Shown one piece after another: positions 1 to 8,454 of a stretch of 64,000 bases of DNA. The notes beneath the pieces were generated by a model that was not told the origin of the DNA, did not search any database, and worked only from the letters and a program-made list of their open reading frames with translations. Numbering within the stretch: position 1 is the first letter of the stretch; each line of letters opens with the position of its first letter. The stretch covers positions 609,216 through 673,215 of the forward strand of contig NZ_JAWDIR010000022.1 of the NCBI RefSeq assembly GCF_046156265.1, given 5' to 3'. This DNA comes from CAMDHY01 sp046156265 (GTDB lineage Bacteria > Pseudomonadota > Alphaproteobacteria > Rhizobiales > Segnochrobactraceae). Both the position numbers and the translations under genes were made by a program.

Positions 1-365
1 TCCGGGTGAACGCCACCTTCGTGCGGGTGGCGATCCTGTCCGGCGCGCTCGCAGGGCTCGCCGGGGTCTCGGAGGTGGCGGGGCTGAAGGGCAACCTCAC
101 CCAGGACCTGTCGCCGGGCTTCGGCTACACCGGCATCGTCGTCGCCATGCTCGCCATGCTGCACCCCCTCGGCGTGGTGGTGGCGGCGGTGTTCATGGCC
201 GGCGTGTTCGTCGGCGCCGACACGATGGGCCGCACGCTCGGGGTGTCGAGCTACATCGCCAACCTCATCGTGGCGCTGTCGCTTCTGACGATGCTGGTCG
301 GCCAGTTGTTCCTGCAGTGGAAGGTCGGCTGGCGCGGGCGGCCGGCCGCGGGAGGGCGGGCATGA
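1..365 (+). CDS. ABC transporter permease, BMP/nucleoside type (5' truncated by window edge)
   Basis: C-terminal part of an inner-membrane permease of the BPD_transp_2 family (the YufP-like half of BMP-dependent nucleoside importers). The reading frame is already open at base 3, so the true start lies outside the window. The visible segment has hydrophobic helices around GYTGIVVAMLAMLHPLGVVVAAV and ANLIVALSLLTMLVGQLF, with the family-typical stretch GLKGNLTQDLSPGFGYTGI between them. It overlaps the next permease gene by ATGA, a sign of translational coupling. The ATPase of the system is presumably upstream and not visible; the binding protein is probably the gene at 3263. The substrate is inferred to be a nucleoside or base because a cytosine-deaminase-like gene follows. 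Confidence 0.88.
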   Translation, partial: RVNATFVRVAILSGALAGLAGVSEVAGLKGNLTQDLSPGFGYTGIVVAMLAMLHPLGVVVAAVFMAGVFVGADTMGRTLGVSSYIANLIVALSLLTMLVGQLFLQWKVGWRGRPAAGGRA

Positions 366-1306
366 TCGAGGCGCTCGACATGCTGGCGACCGTCGCCTTC
401 TGGATCGCGGCGCTGCGCATCGCGACGCCGCTGATCTTCGGCGTGATCGGCGAGCTCGTCTGCGAGCGGGCGGGTGTGCTCAACCTCGGCATCGAGGGGA
501 TCATGACGGCCGGTGCCATGGCCGGCTGGATGAGCGTCTATTTCGGCGCCGATCTGTGGACGGGCGTGGTTGTGGCGGCCCTCGTCGGCGCGTCGCTCGG
601 GCTACTGCACGCACTGCTCACCGTCGTGCTCGGGCGCTCGCAGCACGTCACCGGCATCGGCATCACGCTGTTCGCGTCCTCCGGCAGCTACTTCCTCTAC
701 CGGATGATCCTGCCGGACGTGTCGTCGCCGCCGCGCATCGAGCCGTTCCAGCCGGTCGGCTGGGCGTGGCTGGAGGCGATCCCGTTCATCGGGCCGATCC
801 TCGCCGGCCAGACGGCGCTGACCTTCCTGGCGCTGGCGCTCGCCGCCGTCGTGTCGTTCGTGCTGTGGAAGACGCCGGCGGGGCTCGCCGTTCGGGCGGT
901 CGGCGAGAACCCGGCGGCGGCGGAGGCGCAGGGCATCGACCCGACGCGGGTGCGGATCCTCGCCGTCGTCGCCGGCTCGGCGATCATGGCGATCGGCGGG
1001 GCGTTCCTGACGATGTCGGCCTTCAACGCCTTCTTCTTCGAGATGATCGCCGGGCGCGGCTGGATCGCGCTGGCACTCGTCGTCTTCGGCTCGTGGATGC
1101 CCGGCAAGGCGGTGCTCGGCGCCATCCTGTTCGGCGCCTTCGACGCCTTCCAGGTGCGCCTGCAGCAGGCGATGGGTGGCGCCATCCCGCACCAGATCTT
1201 CCTGATGCTGCCCTACGTGCTGTCGATCGTCGCGCTCGTCGTGGTGTCGCGCCGCGCCGCCGTGCCGAAGGCGCTGATGATCCCGTATGTGAAAGGGCAG
1301 CGGTGA
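362..1306 (+). CDS. ABC transporter permease, BMP/nucleoside type (second subunit)
   Basis: Second permease subunit (YufQ-like, 314 aa) of the same importer. It is strongly hydrophobic, with about eight or nine helices and the family-typical segments ERAGVLNLGIEGIM and AVRAVGENPAAAEAQGID. The ATG at 362 was chosen because it overlaps the upstream stop as ATGA; an in-frame GTG at 317 would overlap the first permease by about 50 bases and is less likely. A codA-like gene begins about 70 bases downstream, which suggests import followed directly by deamination. Membrane location is clear; the exact substrate is inferred only. Confidence 0.9.
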   Translation: MIEALDMLATVAFWIAALRIATPLIFGVIGELVCERAGVLNLGIEGIMTAGAMAGWMSVYFGADLWTGVVVAALVGASLGLLHALLTVVLGRSQHVTGIGITLFASSGSYFLYRMILPDVSSPPRIEPFQPVGWAWLEAIPFIGPILAGQTALTFLALALAAVVSFVLWKTPAGLAVRAVGENPAAAEAQGIDPTRVRILAVVAGSAIMAIGGAFLTMSAFNAFFFEMIAGRGWIALALVVFGSWMPGKAVLGAILFGAFDAFQVRLQQAMGGAIPHQIFLMLPYVLSIVALVVVSRRAAVPKALMIPYVKGQR

Positions 1307-1374
1307 CGCTGCCGACCCTGTGAACGCGCAGCGCTGATGCGCCCCCTGGTGATGTGCCCCTCGAGGAGTTGTCC

Positions 1375-2664
1375 ATGCTCGACCTGATCGTCCGCCGCGC
1401 CAACCTGCCCGACGGGCGCACCGGCATCGACATCGCCGTCAAGGACGGCCGCATCGTCGAGACGGCGACGGCGATCGGCACGGCGGCGGCGCGCGAGATC
1501 GACGCCACCGGCCGGCTGGTGACGCCGCCGTTCATCGACATCCACTTCCACATGGACGCGACGCTGTCGCTCGGGCTGCCGCGGCTCAACACCTCCGGCA
1601 CGCTGCTGGAAGGCATCGCGCTGTGGGGCGAGCTGAAGCCGATCCTGACCCAGGAGGCGGTGCTGGAGCGGGCGCTGCGCTACTGCGACCTCGCGGTGGC
1701 GCAGGGCCTGCTGGCCGTGCGCACCCACGTCGACGTCTGCGACGATCGGCTGCTGGCGGTGGAGGCGCTTCTGGAGGCGAAGAAGCGCGTCGCCCCCTAT
1801 CTCGACCTGCAGCTCGTCGCCTTCCCGCAGGACGGCTACTACCGCTCGCCGACGGCGGTCGCGAACCTCGAGCGGGCGCTCGACATGGGCGTCGACGTGG
1901 TCGGCGGCATCCCGCACTTCGAGCGGACGATGGCGGACGGCGCCGCCTCGGTGCGGGCGCTGTGCGAGATCGCCGAGAAGCGCGGGCTGTTGGTCGACAT
2001 GCACTGCGACGAGAGCGACGACCCGTGGTCGCGCCATATCGAGGCGCTGACGGCGGAGACGGTGCGGCTCGGCCTGCAGGGCCGCGTCACCGGCTCGCAC
2101 CTCACCTCGATGCACTCCTTCGACAACTACTATGCCTCCAAGCTCATCGCGCTGATGGCCGAGGCGAACATGCGGGTGATCTCCAACCCCTTGATCAACA
2201 TCACCATCCAGGGCCGCCACGACACCTATCCGAAGCGCCGCGGCATGACGCGGGTGCCGGAGCTGAAGGCGGCGGGGCTGACGGTCGCCTTCGGCCAGGA
2301 CTGCACGATGGACCCCTGGTACTCGCTCGGCCACGCCGACATGCTGGAGGTCGCCCACATGGGACTGCACGTCGCCCAGCTGACCGGCCTCGACGCCATG
2401 CGCGGCTGCTTCGAAAGCGTCACCACCGCGCCAGCAACGATCTTCGGGCTCGAGGGTTACGGGCTCGAGGCCGGCTGCAACGCCGACTTCGTCGTGCTGG
2501 ACGCCCGCGATCCGATCGAGGCGATCCGGCTGAAGGCGAACCGGCTCGCCGTGGTGCGGCGGGGGAACGTGATCGCCGAAGGGCCGCCGCGCGTCTCGAC
2601 GCTGTCGATCGAGGGGCGTCCGGCGCGGGTGGCGGCGGCAGAGTATGCGCCGCGGCTCGGCTGA
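1375..2664 (+). CDS. Cytosine deaminase-like amidohydrolase (CodA family)
   Basis: 429-aa metal-dependent hydrolase of the amidohydrolase superfamily, colinear with E. coli CodA (427 aa) with an offset of about four residues. The expected ligands are present: H57 and H59 (IHFHMD), H210 and E213 (HCDE), H242 (SHLTSMHS) and D309 (FGQDC). The substrate-contacting Gln is also present (Q152, in FPQ). The residue after the catalytic Asp is Asp314 in E. coli CodA but Cys310 here, and the preceding residue is Gln instead of His, so the true substrate may be a related pyrimidine, triazine or other cyclic amidine. The start at 1375 has a GAGGAG-type ribosome site about 8 bases upstream; an earlier in-frame GTG at 1354 is less likely. 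Linked to the BMP-type importer. Confidence 0.82.
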   Translation: MLDLIVRRANLPDGRTGIDIAVKDGRIVETATAIGTAAAREIDATGRLVTPPFIDIHFHMDATLSLGLPRLNTSGTLLEGIALWGELKPILTQEAVLERALRYCDLAVAQGLLAVRTHVDVCDDRLLAVEALLEAKKRVAPYLDLQLVAFPQDGYYRSPTAVANLERALDMGVDVVGGIPHFERTMADGAASVRALCEIAEKRGLLVDMHCDESDDPWSRHIEALTAETVRLGLQGRVTGSHLTSMHSFDNYYASKLIALMAEANMRVISNPLINITIQGRHDTYPKRRGMTRVPELKAAGLTVAFGQDCTMDPWYSLGHADMLEVAHMGLHVAQLTGLDAMRGCFESVTTAPATIFGLEGYGLEAGCNADFVVLDARDPIEAIRLKANRLAVVRRGNVIAEGPPRVSTLSIEGRPARVAAAEYAPRLG

Positions 2665-2679
2665 GAGGGAGGGACGCCC

Positions 2680-3141
2680 GTGAAGCCACCGAGGCTGCCG
2701 CTGACGGGGGCGTGCCGGTGCGGGCAGGTGCGCGTCGAGATCTCGGCGCCGCCGCTGATCACGGCGGCCTGCCACTGCCGCGGCTGCCAGTCGATGAGCA
2801 GCAGCGCCTTCTCGCTGACGGCGATCATGCCCGCCGACGGCTTCCGGGTGACGGCGGGCACGCCGGTGATCGGCGGCCTGCACGGCCCGGACCTGCACCA
2901 CTTCTTCTGCCCGCACTGCATGACGTGGATGTTCACCCGCGTCGTAGGCTTCGACGGCTTCGTCAACGTGCGGCCGACGCTTCTGGACGACCACGACTGG
3001 TTCGTCCCCTTCATCGAGACGATGACGAAGGAGAAGCTGCCGTGGGCCGAGACGCCGGCGCGCCACCGCTTCGAGGGCTTCCCGCCGATGGAGGACTTCG
3101 AGCGGCTGATCGCGGAGTACGCGACGGCGGGTGAGGCGTAA
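2680..3141 (+). CDS. GFA/CENP-V domain zinc protein
   Basis: 153-aa protein of the GFA family (named for glutathione-dependent formaldehyde-activating enzyme). The zinc-binding cysteines sit in the family pattern: C12 and C14 (CRCG), C31, C33 and C36 (CHCRGC), then C77 and C80 (CPHC). Most members have no proven reaction, so the formaldehyde-glutathione activity should not be assumed. GTG start 15 bases after the deaminase stop with GAGGGAGGGA just upstream, so it is likely co-transcribed with the transporter/deaminase genes. Confidence 0.85.
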   Translation: MKPPRLPLTGACRCGQVRVEISAPPLITAACHCRGCQSMSSSAFSLTAIMPADGFRVTAGTPVIGGLHGPDLHHFFCPHCMTWMFTRVVGFDGFVNVRPTLLDDHDWFVPFIETMTKEKLPWAETPARHRFEGFPPMEDFERLIAEYATAGEA

Positions 3142-3262
3142 GGGCCCCAGCCCTCGACCGTCTGGCGGGCCGGCGCGAGATCGCCATGCCGGCCCGGCTT
3201 TCGTGTAGGATCGCCGCCGGGGTTACACGAAGCGGCCTTTTGAGAGCCGCGGCGGGGGCGGC

Positions 3263-4423
3263 ATGGAACTCTTCGATCCGACGCGGCGCGACGCGCTCAC
3301 CCTCATGGGCCGGGCCGGAGCGGCAGCCCTCGCCGCCACGGCGCTGCCGTCGGGGGCGGCCCGCGCGGCCGGCCCCGCCGCGCGCCTGACGGCCGGCTTC
3401 GTCTACATCGGCCCGCGGCTCGACTGGGGCTGGAACGAGAGCTTTGCCCGCGCCGCGGGCGCGCTGCGCGGCGTGCCGGGGGCGCGGGTCGTCCACGCCG
3501 GCTACCTGCCCGAGAGCACCAACTATGCCGACGGCGTCGACGACGCCGAGACGCGCGCCTACGCGGCGGCGCTCGAAGGACTGGTCACCGAGGGCGCCGG
3601 CCTCGTCGTCTCGACCTCGTTCGACCACGACCCGTTCTTGCTGGCGGCGGCGAAGAAGCACCCGGACGTGCTGTTCCGCCAGGCCACCGCGCTCGGCAAG
3701 CCGGATTTTCCGGCAAACGTCGGCAGCCAGAACGCACTGATCAACCAGGGCCACTACGTCAACGGCGTCGCGGCCGGGCTGTGCACGCAGACGAACCAGA
3801 TCGGCTTTGCCGCCGGCATGCCGTTCTCGCCGGTGCTGCTCAACATCAACTCGTTCATGCTCGGCGTGCGCCAGACCAACCCGGACGCCACCGTGCGGGT
3901 GATCTTCACCGGCGGCTGGGAGGACGCGGTGCACGATGCGGCGGCGGTGAACGAGCTCGTCGACGCCGGCTGCGACGTCATCGGCAGCCACCTCGATGCG
4001 CCGCGGGTCGCCATCGAGACGGCCGAGCACCGCGGCGTGAAGGTGTGCGGCCACGCCTTCGACCAGAACCCGCTCGCGCCGAGGGGCTACATCACCGGCG
4101 CCGACTACCACTGGACGGGGATGTTCCAGGGCTTCCTGGAGGCGATGGAGGCGGGCAAGCCGCTGCCGAACTGGCTCATCGGCGGCTACGACAAGGACTA
4201 TGTCCGCTCGAGCCCGTTCGGCGCCGGCGCCAACCCGGAAGCGATCGCCGCGGCCACCACCGCGATGCAGGCGATGCACGACAACGACGCGATCTTCGTC
4301 GGCCCGATCCGCGACAATACCGGCAAGGTGGTGGTGCCGGCCGGCACGACGCTCGCGCCCTACGCCGACGAGCTGCAGCGCACCGACTGGCTGATCGAGG
4401 GCGTCATCGGCTCGGTGACCTGA
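3263..4423 (+). CDS. BMP-family ABC transporter substrate-binding protein
   Basis: 386-aa periplasmic binding protein of the BMP (basic membrane protein) family. The N-terminus reads TRRDALTLMGRAGAAALAAT, a twin-arginine-like signal ending near ARAA at about residue 36. The mature region starts LTAGFVYIGPRLDWGWNESF and contains the family-typical SQNALINQGHYVNGVAAG and GGWEDAVHDAAAVNELVDAG. It probably supplies ligand to the permeases at the start of the window. About 120 bases separate it from the GFA gene, so it may also have its own promoter. Followed by a convergent gene. Ligand inferred to be a nucleoside or related heterocycle. Confidence 0.9.
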   Translation: MELFDPTRRDALTLMGRAGAAALAATALPSGAARAAGPAARLTAGFVYIGPRLDWGWNESFARAAGALRGVPGARVVHAGYLPESTNYADGVDDAETRAYAAALEGLVTEGAGLVVSTSFDHDPFLLAAAKKHPDVLFRQATALGKPDFPANVGSQNALINQGHYVNGVAAGLCTQTNQIGFAAGMPFSPVLLNINSFMLGVRQTNPDATVRVIFTGGWEDAVHDAAAVNELVDAGCDVIGSHLDAPRVAIETAEHRGVKVCGHAFDQNPLAPRGYITGADYHWTGMFQGFLEAMEAGKPLPNWLIGGYDKDYVRSSPFGAGANPEAIAAATTAMQAMHDNDAIFVGPIRDNTGKVVVPAGTTLAPYADELQRTDWLIEGVIGSVT

Positions 4424-4470
4424 GGGACGTGGCCTGAGGGCGCCCCCGGGCGGTCCTCCCCTTCCGCCAG

Positions 4471-5571
4471 TCAGGCCGCGTCGAGGACGCCGCGGCGGAT
4501 CTGGTCTTCCTCGATCGATTCGAACAAGGCGCGGAAGTTGCCCTCGCCGAAGCCATCGTCGCCCTTGCGCTCGATGAACTCGAAGAAGATCGGCCCGAGC
4601 ACCGTGCCCGAGAAGATCTGCAAGAGCACCGGCGTGCGGCCGCCGCCCTCCACCGCCTCGCCGTCGATGAGGATGCCGAGGTCGGCGAGGATTTCGAGCG
4701 GCTCGCCGTGGCCGGGCAGGCGCGCGTCGACCTTGTCGTAGTAGGTGGCGGGCGGGGCCGGCATGAACGGCAGGCCGGCGGCCCGCAGCGCCGCGACGGT
4801 GGCGGTGATGTCGCGGCATCCGCAGGCGACGTGCTGGATGCCCTCGCCGCGGTAGAGCGTCAGGAACTCCTCGATCTGGCTGCGGTCGTCGACCGACTCG
4901 TTGATCGGGATGCGGATCTTGCCGCACGGGCTCGTCAGCGCCCGCGACACGAGGCCGGTGAGCTTGCCCTCGATGTTGAAGAAGCGGATGTCGCGGAAGT
5001 TGAACAGGCGACGGTAGAAATCCGCCCACAGGTCCATGCGGCCGCGCACGACGTTGTGGGTGAGGTGGTCGATGTAGGCGAGGCCGACGCCGGCGGGAGC
5101 CTGTTCCGCGCCCTCAATCGGCTCGAACTCGGCGAGGAGGCCGCCGCCATCCTGCGGCAGGAAGTAGATCACCGAGCCGCCGATGCCGGCGATTGCAGGA
5201 GCGTCCAGCGCCAGCGCGCCGCGGTCGCGCGGGGCGGGCTCGGCCCCGAGGCTGAGCGCGCGGGCGTGGGCGAACTCCGGATCGACCATGCGCCAGCCCA
5301 TGCCGACGGCGCATGGGCCGTGCTCGGCGAGGAAGCGGGCGGCATAGGAGCCGGGTTCGGCGTTGGTGAGGTAGACGACGTCGCCCTGGCGCCAGGCAGT
5401 GACGGCGCGACTGCGATGGCGGGCCACCGCCGTGAAGCCCATCGTGACCATTAAGGCTTCCAGCGCCGCGGGGTCCGGGTGGGCGAACTCGACGAAGGCG
5501 AAGCCGTCGGTGCCGGCGGGGTTCGCGGCCGAGATCGTGGCGGGCGGTGCGTCGTGCGGAAACGGACCCAT
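4471..5571 (-). CDS. hppD: 4-hydroxyphenylpyruvate dioxygenase
   Basis: 366-aa non-haem iron dioxygenase converting 4-hydroxyphenylpyruvate to homogentisate in tyrosine degradation (cytosolic). Two vicinal-oxygen-chelate halves are seen. The iron ligands expected for HPPD are visible: H169 in IDHLTHNVV, H247 in GIQHVACGC and E331 in PIFFEFIERKG, followed by the C-terminal gate helix region FGEGNFRALFESIEEDQIRRG. Length matches bacterial HPPDs. Transcribed divergently from the Lrp/AsnC-type regulator at 5705, the usual context for a regulator of this gene. No homogentisate dioxygenase gene is in the window. Confidence 0.95.
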   Translation of the reverse strand: MGPFPHDAPPATISAANPAGTDGFAFVEFAHPDPAALEALMVTMGFTAVARHRSRAVTAWRQGDVVYLTNAEPGSYAARFLAEHGPCAVGMGWRMVDPEFAHARALSLGAEPAPRDRGALALDAPAIAGIGGSVIYFLPQDGGGLLAEFEPIEGAEQAPAGVGLAYIDHLTHNVVRGRMDLWADFYRRLFNFRDIRFFNIEGKLTGLVSRALTSPCGKIRIPINESVDDRSQIEEFLTLYRGEGIQHVACGCRDITATVAALRAAGLPFMPAPPATYYDKVDARLPGHGEPLEILADLGILIDGEAVEGGGRTPVLLQIFSGTVLGPIFFEFIERKGDDGFGEGNFRALFESIEEDQIRRGVLDAA

Positions 5572-5664
5572 GATGCTGCTCCCTCGGGCGAATGGCGAGG
5601 AAGCAGCTTAAGCGCGCCAGCCCGCGCGGTGGCGCGCATTCAGTACTGGCGTGGAGCGTCCTCA

Positions 5665-5680
5665 TGCGCGAAACTGCGCA
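5665..5680. promoter_or_regulatory. Candidate Lrp/AsnC operator between hppD and its regulator
   Basis: A perfect inverted repeat TGCGC-N6-GCGCA (spacer GAAACT) lies in the 133-base divergent region, about 25 bases before the regulator start. Spacing and symmetry fit a dimeric Lrp/AsnC site. This is inference from position and symmetry only. Confidence 0.45.
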
Positions 5681-5704
5681 CGAATGACGCGGAGCGTGCG
5701 CGAC

Positions 5705-6172
5705 ATGAAGTACGACGCCTTCGACGTGCGGATTCTCGAGCGACTGCAGCGCGACGCCGGCGAGGACCGGCAGGCGCTCGCCGACGCCGTCGGGCTGTCG
5801 GCCTCGCAGGTGGCGCGGCGGCGGCAGGCGCTGGAGGCAGTCGGCGTCATCCGCGGCTACCGCGCCGAGCTCGACCCGCGGCTCGCCGGCGTGCCGGTGC
5901 TGGTGTTCATTACGGTCAGGCTGCGCGAGCACTCGCCGGAGAACCACGCCCGCTTCGCCGCCCTGCTCGATGCCCTGCCGCAGGTGCTGGAGGCGCACAT
6001 GCTGACCGGCGACAGCGACTACGAGCTGAAGGTGCGGGTGCGCGACCTCGACGACCTCTCGGCCCTCGTCAACGACCACCTGCTGACGCACGCGGCCGTC
6101 GACCGGGTGAAGTCGAACCTCGTGCTGAAGACGCTCAAGGAGAGCGCGGCGCTGCCGCTCGCGCCCTCCTGA
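5705..6172 (+). CDS. Lrp/AsnC family transcriptional regulator
   Basis: 155-aa DNA-binding regulator. The N-terminal helix-turn-helix spans about residues 5-55 (DRQALADAVGLSASQVARRRQALEAVGVI), followed by the RAM/Lrp ligand-binding domain with HMLTGDSDYELKVRVRDL. The start at 5705 is preferred because GGAG lies about 10 bases upstream and MKYDAFDVRILERLQ is the typical family N-terminus; ATG 5684 and GTG 5651 are alternatives. Divergent from hppD, so it probably controls hppD and itself in response to tyrosine-pathway metabolites. Confidence 0.9.
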   Translation: MKYDAFDVRILERLQRDAGEDRQALADAVGLSASQVARRRQALEAVGVIRGYRAELDPRLAGVPVLVFITVRLREHSPENHARFAALLDALPQVLEAHMLTGDSDYELKVRVRDLDDLSALVNDHLLTHAAVDRVKSNLVLKTLKESAALPLAPS

Positions 6173-6190
6173 GGCGGGGTCAGCTGAGCG

Positions 6191-6949
6191 TCAGAACTGC
6201 ACGCCCTTCGTCAGCGCGCCGTCCACCACCAGGTTCGCACCCGTGATGAAGCTCGCGGCCGGGCTTGCGAGGAACACGGTGGCGTTCGCCATCTCCTGCG
6301 GGGTGCCCATGCGGCCGGTGGGGTTCAGGGACAGGGCGTGCTTGAAGAAGTCCGGGTTGCCCTTCTCGATCTTCTCCCAGACGCCGCCGGCGAAATAGGT
6401 GTTGCCCGGCGAGACGGTGTTCGCCCGGATGCCCTTGCCGGCGAGCTGGAAGGCGATGCCCTGGATGTAGTGGATCAGCGCCGCCTTGAAGGTGCCGTAG
6501 GGGCCGGCGGCGAAGTCGATCTCGCGGCCGGAGACGGACGAGATCGCCACGATCGATGGCGCCTTGCTCTTCTCGAGGTACGGCAGCGCCGCCTCGACCA
6601 TGCGGACGGTGCCGAGGAGGTCGGTCTCGAAGGCCTTCTTCCAGTTCTCCTCCTCCGGGCCGATGGCGAGCGCCGAGACGTTCGCCACCACGATGTCGAT
6701 GCCGCCGGCCTCGCCGACTTCCTTCACCCAGGCGGCCAATGCCGGGCCGTCGGCGACGTCGACCGCCTGGCCGGAGGCGTGCACGCCCTTGGCGGACAGC
6801 GCCTTCACGGCCTCGTCGACCTCGGCGGCGTTGCGCGAGCAGATGGCGACGTCGGCGCCCTCGTCGGCCAGCGTGTCGGCGATCGACCGCCCGATGCCCT
6901 TGGTGCCGCCGGAAACGATCGCCTTCAGGCCCTTCAGTCCGAGATCCAT
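6191..6949 (-). CDS. SDR family oxidoreductase
   Basis: 252-aa short-chain dehydrogenase/reductase, cytosolic and NAD(P)-dependent. The nucleotide-binding motif GGTKGIG is at residues 14-20, the catalytic Ser is in AISSVSG, and the catalytic pair reads YGTFK (Y-x3-K). The C-terminus has the usual GANLVVDGALTKG. The ATG at 6949 is preceded on its strand by GAGGGGAAC. Converges with the Lrp gene 18 bases away. The substrate cannot be told from sequence; the relation to tyrosine catabolism is only positional. Confidence 0.9.
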   Translation of the reverse strand: MDLGLKGLKAIVSGGTKGIGRSIADTLADEGADVAICSRNAAEVDEAVKALSAKGVHASGQAVDVADGPALAAWVKEVGEAGGIDIVVANVSALAIGPEEENWKKAFETDLLGTVRMVEAALPYLEKSKAPSIVAISSVSGREIDFAAGPYGTFKAALIHYIQGIAFQLAGKGIRANTVSPGNTYFAGGVWEKIEKGNPDFFKHALSLNPTGRMGTPQEMANATVFLASPAASFITGANLVVDGALTKGVQF

Positions 6950-7054
6950 GGGGTTCCCCTCGTGTGGTGACGGCCGACGGCGGCCTCGGGTGAGAGTGTG
7001 GCACCGGGCGGCGGGGCCGTCACGGGGGGAAGCAGCGGCCCCCTCCCCCTCCGT

Positions 7055-7168
7055 GGTCATTCCCGGCCTTGTGCCGGGAACCCATGCAACGCCAGCCCCA
7101 CCATGCACCCTCGCGAGGTTCTCCCCCGTGGAAGCGAATGGGTTCCCGGCACAAGGCCGGGAATGACC
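7055..7168. repeat. Pair of 31-bp perfectly inverted palindromic repeat units
   Basis: The arm at 7055-7085 is the exact reverse complement of the arm at 7138-7168, 31 of 31 bases, separated by 52 bases. Each arm is itself a hairpin (TTCCCGGC / GCCGGGAA with a CTTGT loop). The unit resembles the intergenic palindromes common in alphaproteobacteria and is related in form to the ATCGCCCGG hairpin at the end of this window. It lies between divergent genes (SDR and amidase), so it is unlikely to be a simple terminator. Confidence 0.85.
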
Positions 7169-7303
7169 TCGAGAGTAAGAGAAACGAAGGCGCGAACGGC
7201 TGGCGCCGCCCTCCGGGCGCGCTATGCTCGGGTCCGGAGCGCGGCGAAAGGGTCGGGGAGCACCCGGCCGGCCGCGGGGAACGGCGACTTGAGGGAGTGG
7301 CGG

Positions 7304-8293
7304 ATGTCCTGGCTCGAAGGCTCGATCATGGCGAAGCGCGGCGTGGCGAAGGGCGAGGCGCGCGCCCATCACACGCTGACCGAGGCCGAGCAGGGCGAAT
7401 ACAAATACGTCTACGGCCCCTACGCGGCGCCCGTGCTGCGGGTGAAGCCCGGCGCGGTGGTGGCCGCGGAGACGCACGACGCCTTCCACGGCGCGGTGAA
7501 GACCGATGCCGACCTGCCGACCAAGGTGCTGAACTTCCCCTACGTCAACCCGCAGAACGGGCCGATCTATGTGGAGGGCGCCGAGAAGGGCGACTGCCTC
7601 GCCGTCCACATCCAGACGATCGTGCCGCGCGGGCCGCAGCCGGCCGGCACCACCTGCCTGATCCCCGAGTTCGGCGGGCTCACCGGCACCGGCGACACGG
7701 CGATGCTGAACAAGCCGCTGCCGGAGATCGTCAAGAAGGTGCACGTCGACCCGGTCACCGGCGTCAAGTGGAGCGACCGCATCACGCTGCCCTACGAGCC
7801 CTTCATCGGCACCATCGGCACCTCGCCGGAGATCGAGGCGATCGCCTCGATCGTCCCGGACTACTACGGCGGCAACATGGACCTGCCGGACATGGCGCCG
7901 GGCGCCATCGTCTACTTGCCGGTGAACACGCCGGGCGCCCTCCTCTTCCTCGGCGACTGCCACGCCGCCCAGGGCGACGGCGAGCTCTGCGGCGTCGCCA
8001 TCGAGCACCCGACGGTGACGACGGTGCAGATCGACCTCATCAAGGGCTGGACCTTCCGCTGGCCGCGCCTGGAGAACGAGCGCTTCATCATGACCATCGG
8101 CTCCGGCCGCCCGATGGAAGACGCCGCCCGCATCGCCTACCGCGAGCTCACCCGCTGGCTGGCCGCCGACTACGGCTTCGACGAGCTCGACGCGTACATG
8201 CTCTTGACGCAGGCCGGGCGGGTGCGGCTCGGGAATATGGTCGACCCGAAGTACACGATCGGGGCTTCGGTGCTGAAGGAGATAGTGGGGTAG
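7304..8293 (+). CDS. Acetamidase/formamidase family protein
   Basis: 329-aa hydrolase of the FmdA/AmdA family, which splits formamide, acetamide or related short amides to ammonia and a carboxylate in the cytosol. Family hallmarks seen: ETHDAFHGAV near residue 60, TGPIYVEGA-like PQNGPIYVEGAEKGD, and the conserved GDCHAAQGDGELCG near residue 220. The ATG at 7304 has GAGGGA about 8 bases upstream; a second ATG at 7328 is possible. It stands alone after the inverted repeats. The physiological amide is unknown, but the nitrogen-salvage genes elsewhere in the window make a nitrogen-acquisition role plausible. Confidence 0.88.
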   Translation: MSWLEGSIMAKRGVAKGEARAHHTLTEAEQGEYKYVYGPYAAPVLRVKPGAVVAAETHDAFHGAVKTDADLPTKVLNFPYVNPQNGPIYVEGAEKGDCLAVHIQTIVPRGPQPAGTTCLIPEFGGLTGTGDTAMLNKPLPEIVKKVHVDPVTGVKWSDRITLPYEPFIGTIGTSPEIEAIASIVPDYYGGNMDLPDMAPGAIVYLPVNTPGALLFLGDCHAAQGDGELCGVAIEHPTVTTVQIDLIKGWTFRWPRLENERFIMTIGSGRPMEDAARIAYRELTRWLAADYGFDELDAYMLLTQAGRVRLGNMVDPKYTIGASVLKEIVG

Positions 8294-8454
8294 GGGTGGC
8301 TGGAGCGGGCAACCTCAAAGGGCTTTGCCTCCCCTGTGCACTTCGAGGCGCACGGGTATCGCCTCGTAGCGCTGCTAAAACTCAAACTTCGTTGCGGAAC
8401 GGTACAAGGGCAGATGGCTGCGGCGCCCTCACATTCAGCAATGCATAGTCGATA

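Noticed and set aside
1213..3066. A 617-codon minus-strand open frame opposite the codA-like and GFA genes
   Set aside because: Arg/His-rich shadow without domain features.
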